Of a stretch of DNA of 64,000 bases, positions 34,951 to 43,550 are shown piece by piece. The stretch is from contig JAHHHT010000020.1 in NCBI GenBank assembly GCA_019359235.1, positions 62,001 to 126,000 of the forward strand, read 5' to 3'. The notes below the pieces were generated by a model. The model saw only the letters and a program-made list of their open reading frames with translations. It searched no databases and was not told the origin of the DNA. The translations under genes were made by a program, and so were the position numbers. Numbering within the stretch: the first letter of the stretch is position 1; each line of letters starts with the position of its first letter. The DNA is from Oscillatoria princeps RMCB-10 (GTDB lineage Bacteria > Cyanobacteriota > Cyanobacteriia > Cyanobacteriales > Oscillatoriaceae).

Positions 34951-35976
34951 CTACCCAGGCAGCCCAATCAAACCACCGGCACCCTCAACCACCTCCCCAA
35001 TCCTGTAACAGGCGATCGCACGAGATGCAAACCACTCCATCGCCGCCTCAGCCTCAACAGCCGGCACCAGCACCACAAACCCAATCCCCATATTGAACGT
35101 ATTAAACATCTCCCCAACACTCACCCCACCGGCATCCGCCAGCCACTCAAACACCGGCGGCACGGGCCAACTCCCCGGCTCAATCCGCACCGACTGCCCC
35201 TCACCCAGACAGCGGGGCAAATTCTCTGGCAGCCCCCCACCCGTAATGTGCGCCATCCCGCGAATCCCCACACCGGCACGCCGCGCCTCCTGAATCTCCT
35301 TAACATAAATCCGCGTCGGCGTCAACAGCACTTCCCCCAAACTTCCCCCCAGCTTCTCCAGAGAGTCGCCCCAATCAAAACCCCCATCCGCAACAATCTT
35401 CCGCACCAAACTGAAGCCATTGCTGTGCACCCCGGAACTAGCCAGCCCGATCGCAACATCCCCCACGCGCACCTGCGTTCCATCCAGCAACTGGCTCCTC
35501 TCCACAACCCCCACGCAAAAGCCGGCTAAATCGTACTCCCCCGGCTGGTAAAAACCCGGCATCTCCGCCGTCTCACCCCCCAGCAGCGCACACCCAGCCT
35601 GCTTGCAGCCGGAGGCAATTCCCGCAACCACCTCAGCCAGCTGCTCCTGATCCAGCTTCCCCGTCGCCAAATAGTCCAAAAAGAACAGCGGCTCCGCCCC
35701 AGATGTCAGCACATCATTCACACACATCGCCACCAAATCCACCCCCACCGTGTCGTGCCGGTTGAGCTGGTGAGCCAACTTCAACTTCGTGCCCACCCCA
35801 TCCGTACCCGACACCAGCACCGGCTCCCGGTAGCCCGCCGGCATTGCAAAGAAACCGCTGAAACCCCCCAGCCCGCCCAAAACCTCACGCCGGTGGGTGC
35901 TGTGCACCATATTGCGAATCCGCCCCACAAAAGCCCGCCCCGCCTCAACATCCACACCCGCTTCCCGATAATCCAT
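34951..35976 (-). CDS. purM: Phosphoribosylformylglycinamidine cyclo-ligase
   Basis: Fifth step of purine synthesis: ATP-dependent ring closure of FGAM to AIR in the cytoplasm. 341 residues, normal length. Family features: [12 protein letters not shown] start, [17 protein letters not shown] (about residue 55), [57 protein letters not shown] (here [15 protein letters not shown]), and [16 protein letters not shown]. The start is the ATG at 35976. It stands alone on this strand. Confidence 0.96.
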   Translation of the reverse strand: MDYREAGVDVEAGRAFVGRIRNMVHSTHRREVLGGLGGFSGFFAMPAGYREPVLVSGTDGVGTKLKLAHQLNRHDTVGVDLVAMCVNDVLTSGAEPLFFLDYLATGKLDQEQLAEVVAGIASGCKQAGCALLGGETAEMPGFYQPGEYDLAGFCVGVVERSQLLDGTQVRVGDVAIGLASSGVHSNGFSLVRKIVADGGFDWGDSLEKLGGSLGEVLLTPTRIYVKEIQEARRAGVGIRGMAHITGGGLPENLPRCLGEGQSVRIEPGSWPVPPVFEWLADAGGVSVGEMFNTFNMGIGFVVLVPAVEAEAAMEWFASRAIACYRIGEVVEGAGGLIGLPG

Positions 35977-36144
35977 CTGTCAAACCCTCACATTCATCCG
36001 GTGATTGCAGCATGTATTTTACTGAAAAGCCACCAGTTACCAGCACCCGCACCAGGCTTTTTCTGGCTCTCCCGGCTTAGATTCATAAGCAAAACTTATT
36101 TCTCCCACCCAAAGACGAACGGCACCCACGCCCCCACCGCACAA

Positions 36145-36345
36145 TTCAATGCCCAATGCCCAATGCCCCATGCCCAATGCCCCATGCCCAATGCCCAATG
36201 CCCCATGCCCAATGCCCCATGCCCAATGCCCAATGCCCCATGCCCCATGCCCAATGCCCAATGCCCAATGCCCAATGCCCCACGCTCCGTTGCTTTTCAA
36301 CAATGAACAATCAACAATCAACAATCAACAATCAACAATAGACGT
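36145..36345. repeat. Heptanucleotide STRR array
   Basis: About twenty tandem CCCAATG and CCCCATG heptamers (36145-36285) that alternate without a fixed order, followed by four or five AACAATC heptamers (36299-36337). These are short tandemly repeated repetitive sequences as known from cyanobacteria. A smaller CCAATGC array is at 24490. Open frames through it are artefacts of the heptamer. Confidence 0.92.
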
Positions 36346-36664
36346 AAGTTTTATTACCATATAACACAACTTATGTCAAGTAAATGTAAAAAAATCATAA
36401 AATTTTGACAGAGGCGAAAAGCTGGAAACATCCTGACAGCAAAGCATTTTGGGCTTTCTTAAAATCTCCAATCGCTGCAAAGGTGTGGAAAAATTCAGCG
36501 CCATCGCGATCCCCACTGCAAACGCTTCGTGCTACTCTATTGCAATCGCAAAAACAAACGTGAACACGGAACGAGCGCGAGATATCCCGGTGCATCTAAC
36601 CGCTTGGTGCAACCCACCAAAACAGCTCAAAGCTCGCTTTCCTATTGCTTTTCAAACTGAACCT

Positions 36665-37771
36665 ATGCATGAAAGAGTTTGGAGTAGCCTGACGACTGCT
36701 GTGTTAATGACAGCCTGCGGGCCAGCGACATACAGTCAAGCGGCGCAAAACCAGGCAGTTGACCAAAGCGCCAAGGCCAATGTCCCCCAGGCCAAGACGC
36801 TCACTGCAAAAACATCCCAGGGAGCCCTCTCTACCCGGCCTTCCACCCCCTCAGGGGCTGTCCCGCCGAGTCCAGTTAAGGTAGGCCAGTACCAGTCGCA
36901 AGCCAAAACTGAGGAAGAAGCGGCAGCGATCGCCAAAATTTACCCGCATCAATGGGCGGGGCGACCGGCAGCCACACTCTATCTCCGCAACATACCCGTT
37001 CTAATGTTTGTCAGTTCCAGTGCCGCTGCCACCGACGAGGCCAATGGAACCAAGATCGGGGGAACCGAAAAGCCTGCCACAGCACCAGCTGTCTCGCCCG
37101 CTTCTAGGGCCAATCAGCCCCAAGAGAGCGATCCCGTTTGGCGGGCCAGTCAGGTGGCGGCCAAAATTAACCAGCTGAATCGGGACAGCGCAGATGCCAG
37201 TACCATCACCGTCACCCCGGATGCCCGGGGCGAACGCTACACAATCGAGGTGAATGGCCAAGAATTAGTCGCCCTCGACAGTCAAACCATTCTGCCAGAC
37301 ACAACCCGCAACCTTGCAGACGACGCACTGCAAGCCACCAACCGGCTGCGGCGACTCCTCGGCAACGCCCCACCCCTAGCAGCCATTCCAGGAATGCCAC
37401 AGCCCGCCACCCCCACCAACAGCCAATCAAACGACATTTCCCTCGGGCCAGTTCTGTACCGCGTTACCGGCTTGGCATCCTGGTACGGGCCAGGATTTCA
37501 CGGCAATCTCAGCGCCAATGGCGAAATATTCGACCAGAACGCCCTCACCGCCGCCCATACCGAATTGCCGTTCGGAACCCGCGTGCGAGTCACCAACCTG
37601 GATAACGGTCGTTCCGTGGTGGTTCGGATTAACGATCGCGGGCCATACATTGGGGACAGGATTATTGACCTGTCCGCCGCCGCCGCCGAGGTGATTGGCA
37701 TGCTCGACACTGGAGTAGCCCGGGTGAGCCTGGAAATTCTCGGCTCTCAGAACGCAGTCACTGCCAAGTAG
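36665..37771 (+). CDS. RlpA-like double-psi beta-barrel protein, probable lipoprotein
   Basis: 368 residues from the ATG at 36665, which begins a short hydrophobic signal ending LMTAC, a plausible lipobox. A long low-complexity Ala/Pro/Gln region (25-250) follows, then the RlpA-like barrel at about 275-365: GLASWYGPGFHGNLSANGE, TAAHTELPFGTRVRVTN and VVVRINDRGPYIGDRIIDLS. RlpA proteins are lytic transglycosylases that act on denuded glycan strands at the septum; the family's SPOR domain is absent here. An open frame extends upstream to 36449, but that part lacks protein character. Confidence 0.88.
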   Translation: MHERVWSSLTTAVLMTACGPATYSQAAQNQAVDQSAKANVPQAKTLTAKTSQGALSTRPSTPSGAVPPSPVKVGQYQSQAKTEEEAAAIAKIYPHQWAGRPAATLYLRNIPVLMFVSSSAAATDEANGTKIGGTEKPATAPAVSPASRANQPQESDPVWRASQVAAKINQLNRDSADASTITVTPDARGERYTIEVNGQELVALDSQTILPDTTRNLADDALQATNRLRRLLGNAPPLAAIPGMPQPATPTNSQSNDISLGPVLYRVTGLASWYGPGFHGNLSANGEIFDQNALTAAHTELPFGTRVRVTNLDNGRSVVVRINDRGPYIGDRIIDLSAAAAEVIGMLDTGVARVSLEILGSQNAVTAK

Positions 37772-37949
37772 GAGCGTGCTCATTGGGTTTTGGAGATTTG
37801 TTGGAGCCGGGATTTGGGGATTTGGGGATTTACAGTCGGCAATTGCTCAGCAACCCCACTCCCCATTCCCCATCCTTGATCGCGCTCGTGTTTACTTTCA
37901 GGGAATATACTGACAGGAGGGAAATTCAAGCAAACACTCGGGGGATACG

Positions 37950-39533
37950 GTGCGCCTGTTCACTACGGTTGCTGGATTGCGCTGCTATTTAGACCGGCAC
38001 CGGCCCAACCAAAACCTGGGCCAGACGGTGGGCTTTGTGCCCACAATGGGAGCGCTGCACACCGGCCATTTAAGTTTAATCCAAAGGGCTCGGCAAGAGA
38101 ACGCTATCCTCATCGTCAGCATCTTTGTCAATCCGCTGCAATTTGGCCCTGCGGAAGATTTCCAAAACTACCCCCGCACCCTCGAACAAGACCGGCACCT
38201 CTGTCAGTCAGCTGGGGTAGATGTAATTTTCGCCCCGGCACCGGAGGAAATTTACGGACAGCCAAGAGCCGCAAGCGGCACACCCCAACACCCGCAATCC
38301 CAAAACCAAAATTCCACCACCACTGTCCAACCGCCTGAGGCGATGACATCGGTGCTGTGCGGGCGCTTTCGACCGGGACACTTTCAGGGCGTCGCCACCA
38401 TCGTCACCAAGCTTTTCAACCTCGTACAGCCCGACCGCGCCTATTTTGGCCAAAAGGACGCCCAGCAGGTGGCCATTATCCAGCAGCTGGTGGCTGATTT
38501 AAATCTGCCGGTGGAAATTGTCCCCTGCCCAATCGTGCGCTTGGCGTCAGGACTGGCGTGCAGTTCTCGCAATAAATATTTAACTCCAGAGGAAAAAGAG
38601 CGGGCGGCAGTGCTGTATCGTAGTTTACAGAGAGCCGAAAAAGTCTTTCAGGCAGGGAAGCGCACCGGCACTGCTATCATTGCAGCTGTGAAAGCGGAGT
38701 TGGCTGCCGTGCCAGCCGTCTGGCTCGAATATGTTGAATTGGTACACCCCACCACTCTAATGTCTTTAGATACTATTGATGATGTCGGGCTGCTAGCGGT
38801 CGCCGCCCGTATCGGTTCCACTCGCTTAATTGACAATATTTTGCTGCGCGACCGCAAGCCGGTAGTCGCTATAGATGGCCCTGCAGGTGCCGGCAAGTCC
38901 ACCGTAGCCAGCCTTGTCGCCCGAAAACTGGGGCTGCTGTATCTCGACACCGGCGCAATGTACCGGGCTGTCACCTGGCTCGTCCTGCAATCTGGCATCC
39001 CCATCGAGGATGAAGCCGCCGTGGCTGAGTCGGTCGCCCGCTGCCAGATTGAATTTAAAACGCAAGATTCTGAATTTAGCATACAGGTTAATGGCTCTGA
39101 TGTCACCGGGGCGATTCGCTCTCCCTCGGTGACCGCTCAAGTGTCAGCCGTGTCGGCACAGCCGGCTGTGCGCCAGTTACTCGTCAAACAGCAGCAGCTG
39201 TACGGTCAAAAAGGCGGGCTGGTGGCGGAAGGGCGCGACATTGGCACCCACGTTTTTCCCGATGCGGATGTGAAGATTTTTCTGACCGCCTCCGTGGGCG
39301 AACGAGCGCGACGCCGCCAGCAAGACATGGAACAGCAAGGTCTGGGCGCTGTCAGTTTGGAGGGGCTTCAGACGCAAATCGCCGAGCGGGATCGCAAGGA
39401 CAGCACCCGCGCTGTGGCACCCCTGCAAAAAGCACCTGACGCCATTGAAATCCAAACCGATGGTCTGAGCGTTGAGGAAGTTGTGGATCGGATTGTTAAG
39501 TGCTATCAACAGAAGTTCTCTGCTGCTGTATAG
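37950..39533 (+). CDS. panC/cmk: Bifunctional pantoate--beta-alanine ligase/cytidylate kinase
   Basis: 527 residues that join two enzymes, a fusion typical of cyanobacteria. Residues 1-275 are pantothenate synthetase: PTMGALHTGHLSLIQRA with the HxGH nucleotide motif (37-40), FVNPLQFGPAEDF, YFGQKDAQQ and LACSSRNKYL. Residues about 305-527 are (d)CMP kinase: P-loop GPAGAGKST (310-318), YLDTGAMYRAVTW, AEGRDIGTHVFPDADVKIFLTAS and the ERDRKDSTRAVAPL lid. It thus serves both coenzyme A and pyrimidine nucleotide synthesis. The PanC part contains an expanded loop near 100-125. Start is GTG at 37950. Confidence 0.95.
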   Translation: MRLFTTVAGLRCYLDRHRPNQNLGQTVGFVPTMGALHTGHLSLIQRARQENAILIVSIFVNPLQFGPAEDFQNYPRTLEQDRHLCQSAGVDVIFAPAPEEIYGQPRAASGTPQHPQSQNQNSTTTVQPPEAMTSVLCGRFRPGHFQGVATIVTKLFNLVQPDRAYFGQKDAQQVAIIQQLVADLNLPVEIVPCPIVRLASGLACSSRNKYLTPEEKERAAVLYRSLQRAEKVFQAGKRTGTAIIAAVKAELAAVPAVWLEYVELVHPTTLMSLDTIDDVGLLAVAARIGSTRLIDNILLRDRKPVVAIDGPAGAGKSTVASLVARKLGLLYLDTGAMYRAVTWLVLQSGIPIEDEAAVAESVARCQIEFKTQDSEFSIQVNGSDVTGAIRSPSVTAQVSAVSAQPAVRQLLVKQQQLYGQKGGLVAEGRDIGTHVFPDADVKIFLTASVGERARRRQQDMEQQGLGAVSLEGLQTQIAERDRKDSTRAVAPLQKAPDAIEIQTDGLSVEEVVDRIVKCYQQKFSAAV

Positions 39534-39571
39534 TTAGCGTGCATCTACCCTAATTTGCCAGGAGAGATGAC

Positions 39572-40546
39572 GTGGCAGAAATCCAATCGCTGGTTTGGCA
39601 GCACAAAGGATTCGTAACTCTGGGTGCGGCACTGAGCAGTTTCGTCCTGGGCGTCACCGTGCCGGTGCACTCACCCCCCCCTCAGGGGGTGAAGTTGCAG
39701 GTTCCCCGCCTCACCGGCGGTGCGGAAGAGATCGCGGAAGTCCCTGCTGTAAAACCGGGTGTCGAGCAGCGGGTTAAGGGCTTCACCCTCGCCGTCGCAA
39801 CCATAGAGAAAGAAAAAGCGAACTCTGTCACTTTTTCAGTGCCGGCTCGCTTTCAGGGGCAAATCTTTTATGACCTTACCTCGACCGCCAAGGAAAAAGT
39901 CGTGGCCCTGACCTTTGATGACGGCCCTTGGCCAGATACGCTGCCGGTGCTGGACATCCTGAAACGGAACAATATCAAGGCCACCTTTTTCTGGGTCGGG
40001 CGGCACCTGCAAAAGTATCCGGACATTGCCCGCAAAGTTGTTGCTGAAGGTCACGCTATTGGCAACCACACCTGGAACCACCGGTACGAGCCGGTCGATG
40101 AGCCCACTGCAGCCAAGGAAATTGGCAGCACGGCGGCACTTATCTACAAGATTACCGGCGTCTCAACCTCTCTGTTCCGCCCGCCAGGAGGCTACCTGGA
40201 TAGCGGGTTTGCTGCCTGGGCCCAAAAACAAAAAATGGCGGTGGCGATGTGGTCTACTGACACTCAAGAGTCCTCCTATCCCAGCTCGGAGCAAATCGTC
40301 CGCACTGTACTCGATGACATCCAGTCTGGCGGTGTTGTGCTGATGCACGATGGCGGCGGCGAACACTCTGCCACGGTGCGGGCTTTACCCCAAATCATCG
40401 CTGAGCTCAAGAAGCGCGGATATAAATTTGTGACTCTCCCAGAACTGCTGCAGATGAAAGACAAGCAACTGCAGGTGGCTGCAGCGGCAAAATCTGCTAA
40501 CCGTGCCGGTGGGCAAACGAAACCGCCGGTCAATCCCGAGCAGTAG
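39572..40546 (+). CDS. Polysaccharide deacetylase (NodB-like)
   Basis: 324 residues with one N-terminal hydrophobic segment (about 11-28) that could be a signal or anchor. The NodB domain at about 105-295 has TFDDGPWPD (114-122, catalytic Asp116 and metal Asp117) and NHTWNH (165-170, metal His166/His170), plus LFRPPGGYLD and MWSTDTQES, and VVLMHDGGG. It removes acetyl groups from N-acetylated cell-wall or exopolysaccharide sugars. Start is GTG at 39572 with GGAGAG eight bases upstream, 38 bp after panC/cmk, so the two may be co-transcribed. The C-terminus is a Lys/Ala/Pro tail. Confidence 0.92.
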   Translation: MAEIQSLVWQHKGFVTLGAALSSFVLGVTVPVHSPPPQGVKLQVPRLTGGAEEIAEVPAVKPGVEQRVKGFTLAVATIEKEKANSVTFSVPARFQGQIFYDLTSTAKEKVVALTFDDGPWPDTLPVLDILKRNNIKATFFWVGRHLQKYPDIARKVVAEGHAIGNHTWNHRYEPVDEPTAAKEIGSTAALIYKITGVSTSLFRPPGGYLDSGFAAWAQKQKMAVAMWSTDTQESSYPSSEQIVRTVLDDIQSGGVVLMHDGGGEHSATVRALPQIIAELKKRGYKFVTLPELLQMKDKQLQVAAAAKSANRAGGQTKPPVNPEQ

Positions 40547-41233
40547 CCGTGGCGGACGGAGTTCAGAAACCCGGTTTCGTAGGGGCGGTGCCCCCGTGCC
40601 CGCCCTCTTCCGGGTTTCTTTCAGGTAAGCAGTTACACCGGCACCCGTCTCACCCCTGTATTCCTGACTTTGGGGCAATTGCCGGCAGCCCCGCGCACCA
40701 GACAGCGGGCTTTTCCAGCTGATAATCCGCACAGAGGCGTAAAAAATAAAACGCAGCCCGACACTATCGGTACTGCGGAGAAAAACAATGATTATCTCTG
40801 CACACAGACTAACAAAACCCCTAGCTCTCACCTGTGATTTAGGTCACAAGTCTTTGTGATGTTGATTGACTTCAACCATGATTTAGATCGCAACAAGACA
40901 AACCTGACTCCCCGCCGGCTCCTGCTGTAGGCTTTTATCCTTCCCGCAAGGTGCTGCTGCGCTAACGCGAATGCCGGCACCTCCCGCCAAGACCGGCATT
41001 CTGGGGTGGGGCGAAGTGCGTGAGAGCCGGGATTAGGGGATTTGGGGATTGAGAATTCCCTTTTCCTGCGATCTTCTCATCCTGACTGCTAATCCGACCC
41101 ACTTGAACAAGATGGTGCGGCGTTCCGTACCCCGCTGAGGGGTTTTCACACCCTCTATACCCCCTTGACGCTCTTGGCAAGCAACTGTTACATTTATTTA
41201 CATAAAGAAACAAAAGTTTAGGAGAAAGAAGCA
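40547..41233. other. Intergenic region with nested palindromes
   Basis: 687 bp without a convincing gene. It holds the interrupted palindrome at 40565-40620, a GCACCTCCCGCC...GGTGGGGCG region, and the leader of the Psb35-like gene. Confidence 0.55.
40565..40620. repeat. Palindrome interrupted by a second repeat
   Basis: The left arm AGAAACCCGGTTTC (40565-40578) and the right arm, TTCCGGGTTTCTT, are those of the 14-bp family. Between them lies GTAGGGGCGGTGCCCCCGTG plus CCCGCCCT, a member of another repeat family also found at 28593, which replaces the usual TTAAA loop. Confidence 0.8.
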
Positions 41234-41461
41234 ATGGCTGTCGTTATTATGCTGTTGGTCGTGGGTTGGGTCGCTGCTGCGGTGCTGGGCACGCAAGCTT
41301 ATTTCCGGGGCGAGCAGTCGAAGCCCATCCACATGCGGAACTGGAATTCTGACTCTTTTGAGAAGCTGGCTGAGTCTGTTACGGGAACTAAGATTGATTA
41401 CAGCTTGCGGGAGCCGGCATACTTCATGGATGCCTATGCTTGCAACAACCTGCCCAAATAG
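41234..41461 (+). CDS. Psb35-like small photosystem II protein
   Basis: 75 residues: one N-terminal transmembrane helix (VVIMLLVVGWVAAAVLGTQAY) followed by FRGEQSKPIHMRNW, SDSFEKLAESVTG and a short tail with AYFMDAY. This layout matches small cyanobacterial proteins annotated as photosystem II protein Psb35-related, thought to help stabilise assembly intermediates in the thylakoid; I name it by resemblance only. AGGAGAAAG precedes the ATG at a good distance. A hairpin with a T-run at 41606 may end its transcript. Confidence 0.7.
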   Translation: MAVVIMLLVVGWVAAAVLGTQAYFRGEQSKPIHMRNWNSDSFEKLAESVTGTKIDYSLREPAYFMDAYACNNLPK

Positions 41462-41489
41462 TAGTGCCGGCAGTGCTGCAATCAGGTTA

Positions 41490-41590
41490 TATAGCGGTTC
41501 TAAATGATTTGTGAACCCTCTGGGGGCCAGAAACCCGGTTCTCTAAGAAACCGGGTTTCTACGCTCTCACAACTCAAATATAACCGCGCT
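41490..41590 (+). repeat. MITE-like element, subtype 2, left copy
   Basis: Begins TATAGCGGTTCTAAATGATT, contains TGTGAACCCTCTGG, the central AGAAACCCGGTTCTCTAAGAAACCGGGTTTCT palindrome and then CTCTCACAACTCAAATATAA. The element at 42111 is the same subtype in reverse orientation. Confidence 0.82.
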
Positions 41591-41605
41591 TAGCACTTTT
41601 TCACG

Positions 41606-41626
41606 CCCCCACGAGAGGGGTTTTTT
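41606..41626 (+). terminator. Terminator-like hairpin after Psb35-like gene
   Basis: CCCCC-ACGAGA-GGGG followed by six T. The stem is short (4-5 bp, all G-C). It lies 145 bp after the stop, beyond the MITE-like element. Confidence 0.5.
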
Positions 41627-41810
41627 GTTGGCTGCGGAGAGCAGCTGCTTTGCTTTAGCTGTAGTTCGATGTTCCAGAAACCGGGTTTCTTATTTTATTG
41701 CCGGCAGTCAAGTAAATTGCTATAAGACTAGCGAGTACAAAAAACAAATTTATCCGCGCGGTTCAAAATCCGTGGCGTGCACTAAGCGAGCGCCTGGGAT
41801 ATGATAAATA

Positions 41811-42050
41811 TCACTTAACAATTTCTTCCTGTTTGCTACGGGCGAACTGTTCACTGCTATTGGGAAGGTGCGCATATTTACCCTGAATAGAGCTGACAAA
41901 TTCAGCTCGGATCTGCCCCTGATGTCTTATTTTATCTTGACGATCTTTTTCTGCCAAGGAAGCCAATAACTCAGCGGCTAGGAGCAGACGGTCAGGTGAG
42001 AGCTGGTCAAGATACTGGTTGATTTGCTGGCGGATCTCAGAAGTGTTCAC
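41811..42050 (-). CDS. Antitoxin-like small protein, no toxin adjacent
   Basis: 79 residues. IRQQINQYLDQLSPDRLLLAAELLASLAEK is a two-helix opening seen in small cyanobacterial proteins encoded next to toxin genes, and the EQFARSKQEEIVK ending resembles the tail of VapB-type antitoxins. I see no PIN-domain, RelE or ParE gene downstream (41462-41810). GAGGAACTG lies just upstream of the ATG. The gene sits inside a pair of inverted MITE-like elements (41490 and 42111). Antitoxin activity is inferred from resemblance only. Confidence 0.6.
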   Translation of the reverse strand: MNTSEIRQQINQYLDQLSPDRLLLAAELLASLAEKDRQDKIRHQGQIRAEFVSSIQGKYAHLPNSSEQFARSKQEEIVK

Positions 42051-42110
42051 AGTTCCTCCTAATCCAGCGGCATGGCTGGAATTGCTGCCTCACTTTGTGC
42101 TATTGCGTTT

Positions 42111-42204
42111 ATATTTGAGTTGTGAGACGCGCAGAAACCCGGTTTTTTTGAGAAACCGGGTTTCTGGTCACCAGAGGTTTCACAACTAATTTAGAACCCC
42201 TATA
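42111..42204 (-). repeat. MITE-like element, subtype 2, right copy (inverted)
   Basis: On the minus strand it reads TTCTAAATTAGTTGTGAAAC, CTCTGGTGACC, then AGAAACCGGTTTCT-type arms around a run of T/A, then TCTCACAACTCAAATATA. It matches the element at 41490 end to end in reverse. Confidence 0.82.
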
Positions 42205-42672
42205 TCAATTCAAGCTTTTTCAATGATATCACAAGCAGCTAGGAGTGTGGCAGCCGGCAGCTTTCAGAACGCGCCGGTCTGGGACTGCAGTCTGGCCGCC
42301 GGCAACCTGTGGTAGATGTAAAGTGGATGGGGCAGGCGTGTGGGACAGGGTGCGGGCATGTCACCGGCGTCGCAGATATTGCCAGTGATGTTCGGCTGGC
42401 TGTCCCAGAATGCCGGCGCACAGGGGCATTGCTGCTGAGCGTGCTGGTAAATGTTAAGGATTAATGCAAAATTGCGGTAGCTAAAGCCAAATCAGTTTAT
42501 AATCGCTTCCTGTGGTCTGCTCTCCGCATGCGGAGAGGGACGCGCTATGCCGTCACCAAGGGCGATAAACCGGCTCCTTTGGCTCCCGCGCGGAACGGGC
42601 TTCAGCTGACACTGAAGAAGATGGAAAGCGAAAGATAAATTGCCCGCACCAGTATTTTGGAGAGGAAAAGGT
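42205..42672. other. Intergenic region before the 60-residue gene
   Basis: About 470 bp with no protein-like frame. It includes CTCTCCGCATGCGGAGAG, a perfect 9-bp inverted repeat at about 42520-42537. Confidence 0.5.
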
Positions 42673-42855
42673 ATGGACATAAAAGAAGTGAAACAAGTGG
42701 CATCACAGCTGCTATCTGGACTGCTAGCGAACCCGCATATCTACCCGAATTACAGTGATGATGGTGCTAGAGGGGAAAGGGAGCAGATTCTCATAAATTT
42801 ATCGATTGAGATGGCGTCCGAGTTAATTGAGAAGATTGATAAAAGAGCTCGCTGA
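42673..42855 (+). CDS. Small protein of unknown function
   Basis: 60 residues from the ATG at 42673, preceded by GAGAGGAAAAGG. MDIKEVKQVASQLLSGLLANPHIYP, then EREQILINLSIEMASELIEKIDKR: two amphipathic helices with a short turn. It looks like the small proteins of accessory regions or phages, but I cannot name a family. It precedes the broken gene at 43074 on the same strand. Confidence 0.55.
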   Translation: MDIKEVKQVASQLLSGLLANPHIYPNYSDDGARGEREQILINLSIEMASELIEKIDKRAR

Positions 42856-43073
42856 ACCGGCTGCCCTTGTCCGTCCCCCGGCTGCCGGTGTCTCCAGAAT
42901 TAGAGATGGAGACATCCGAGCAGCCAGACTGGCATGAAGCCGTCATGCCAATTTGGGATTTTGGAGTTGGGATTTAGGATTGAAAAAGGCGAGAGTAAAG
43001 CCTTTTCAGCCCCCGGGTAAAATCCTATCTATCCTAACTAGGTATCACACAGTATCAGCTATGATCTATAGCA

Positions 43074-43550
43074 TGAATGAAGGGGTGAAAGTCGCCCAAC
43101 GAGCTGCGGCTGATATCGAAGCTTGGTTGAGAAGCCGGCCTGACACAGTGGGGGTGCGGAATGTAGAGAATGACCCCAGTTTCCAGAAGATGGATGTAGA
43201 TTTAATTGTAACAGATAGCACCGGCACCTACTGGGTGGGAATCAAAGGCGACTGCTGGCACACAACCGGCAACTTCTTTTTCGAGACGCACAGCAATCGG
43301 GAAAGGGTAACGTTGGGATGTTTTATGTACGGCGGATTGGATTTTCTACTATTTTGTTGTTACTCGAACTCTTTAGCTGCTGCCCATGCCGGTGACGCGA
43401 GATTGGTTTGTGGAGAATATTCACCGTTTCCGGGAACGCTCCACAAGAACGCCGGTTGCAGGAGGTGCCTGTTACACGACAGTCGGGCGATTGGTGCCGG
43501 TGAGGGATGTGTTGCGAGAAGTTCAGGGAGTCAGAGTGGAACAGCTGTGA
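43074..43550 (+). pseudogene. Frameshifted gene of unknown function
   Basis: Frame one encodes MNEGVKVAQRAAADIEAWLR, DPSFQKMDVDLIVTD, WVGIKGDCWHTTGNFFFETH and CFMYGG. About base 43330 the protein-like signal moves to another frame: DWIFYYFVVTRTL, then a TAG, then LPMPVTRDWFVENIHRFRER, TPVAGGACYTTVGRLVPVRD and VLREVQGVRVEQL to a TGA at 43548-43550. So there is at least one frameshift and one nonsense codon (probably Tyr TAC/TAT to TAG). The intact protein would be near 157 residues; its KGD...FFFETHS core suggests a small nuclease-like fold, which I cannot confirm. Confidence 0.8.

Noticed and set aside
36145-36345. Low-complexity coding sequence (MPNAQCP repeats)
   Set aside because: A heptamer repeat is open in several frames on both strands; no protein feature.
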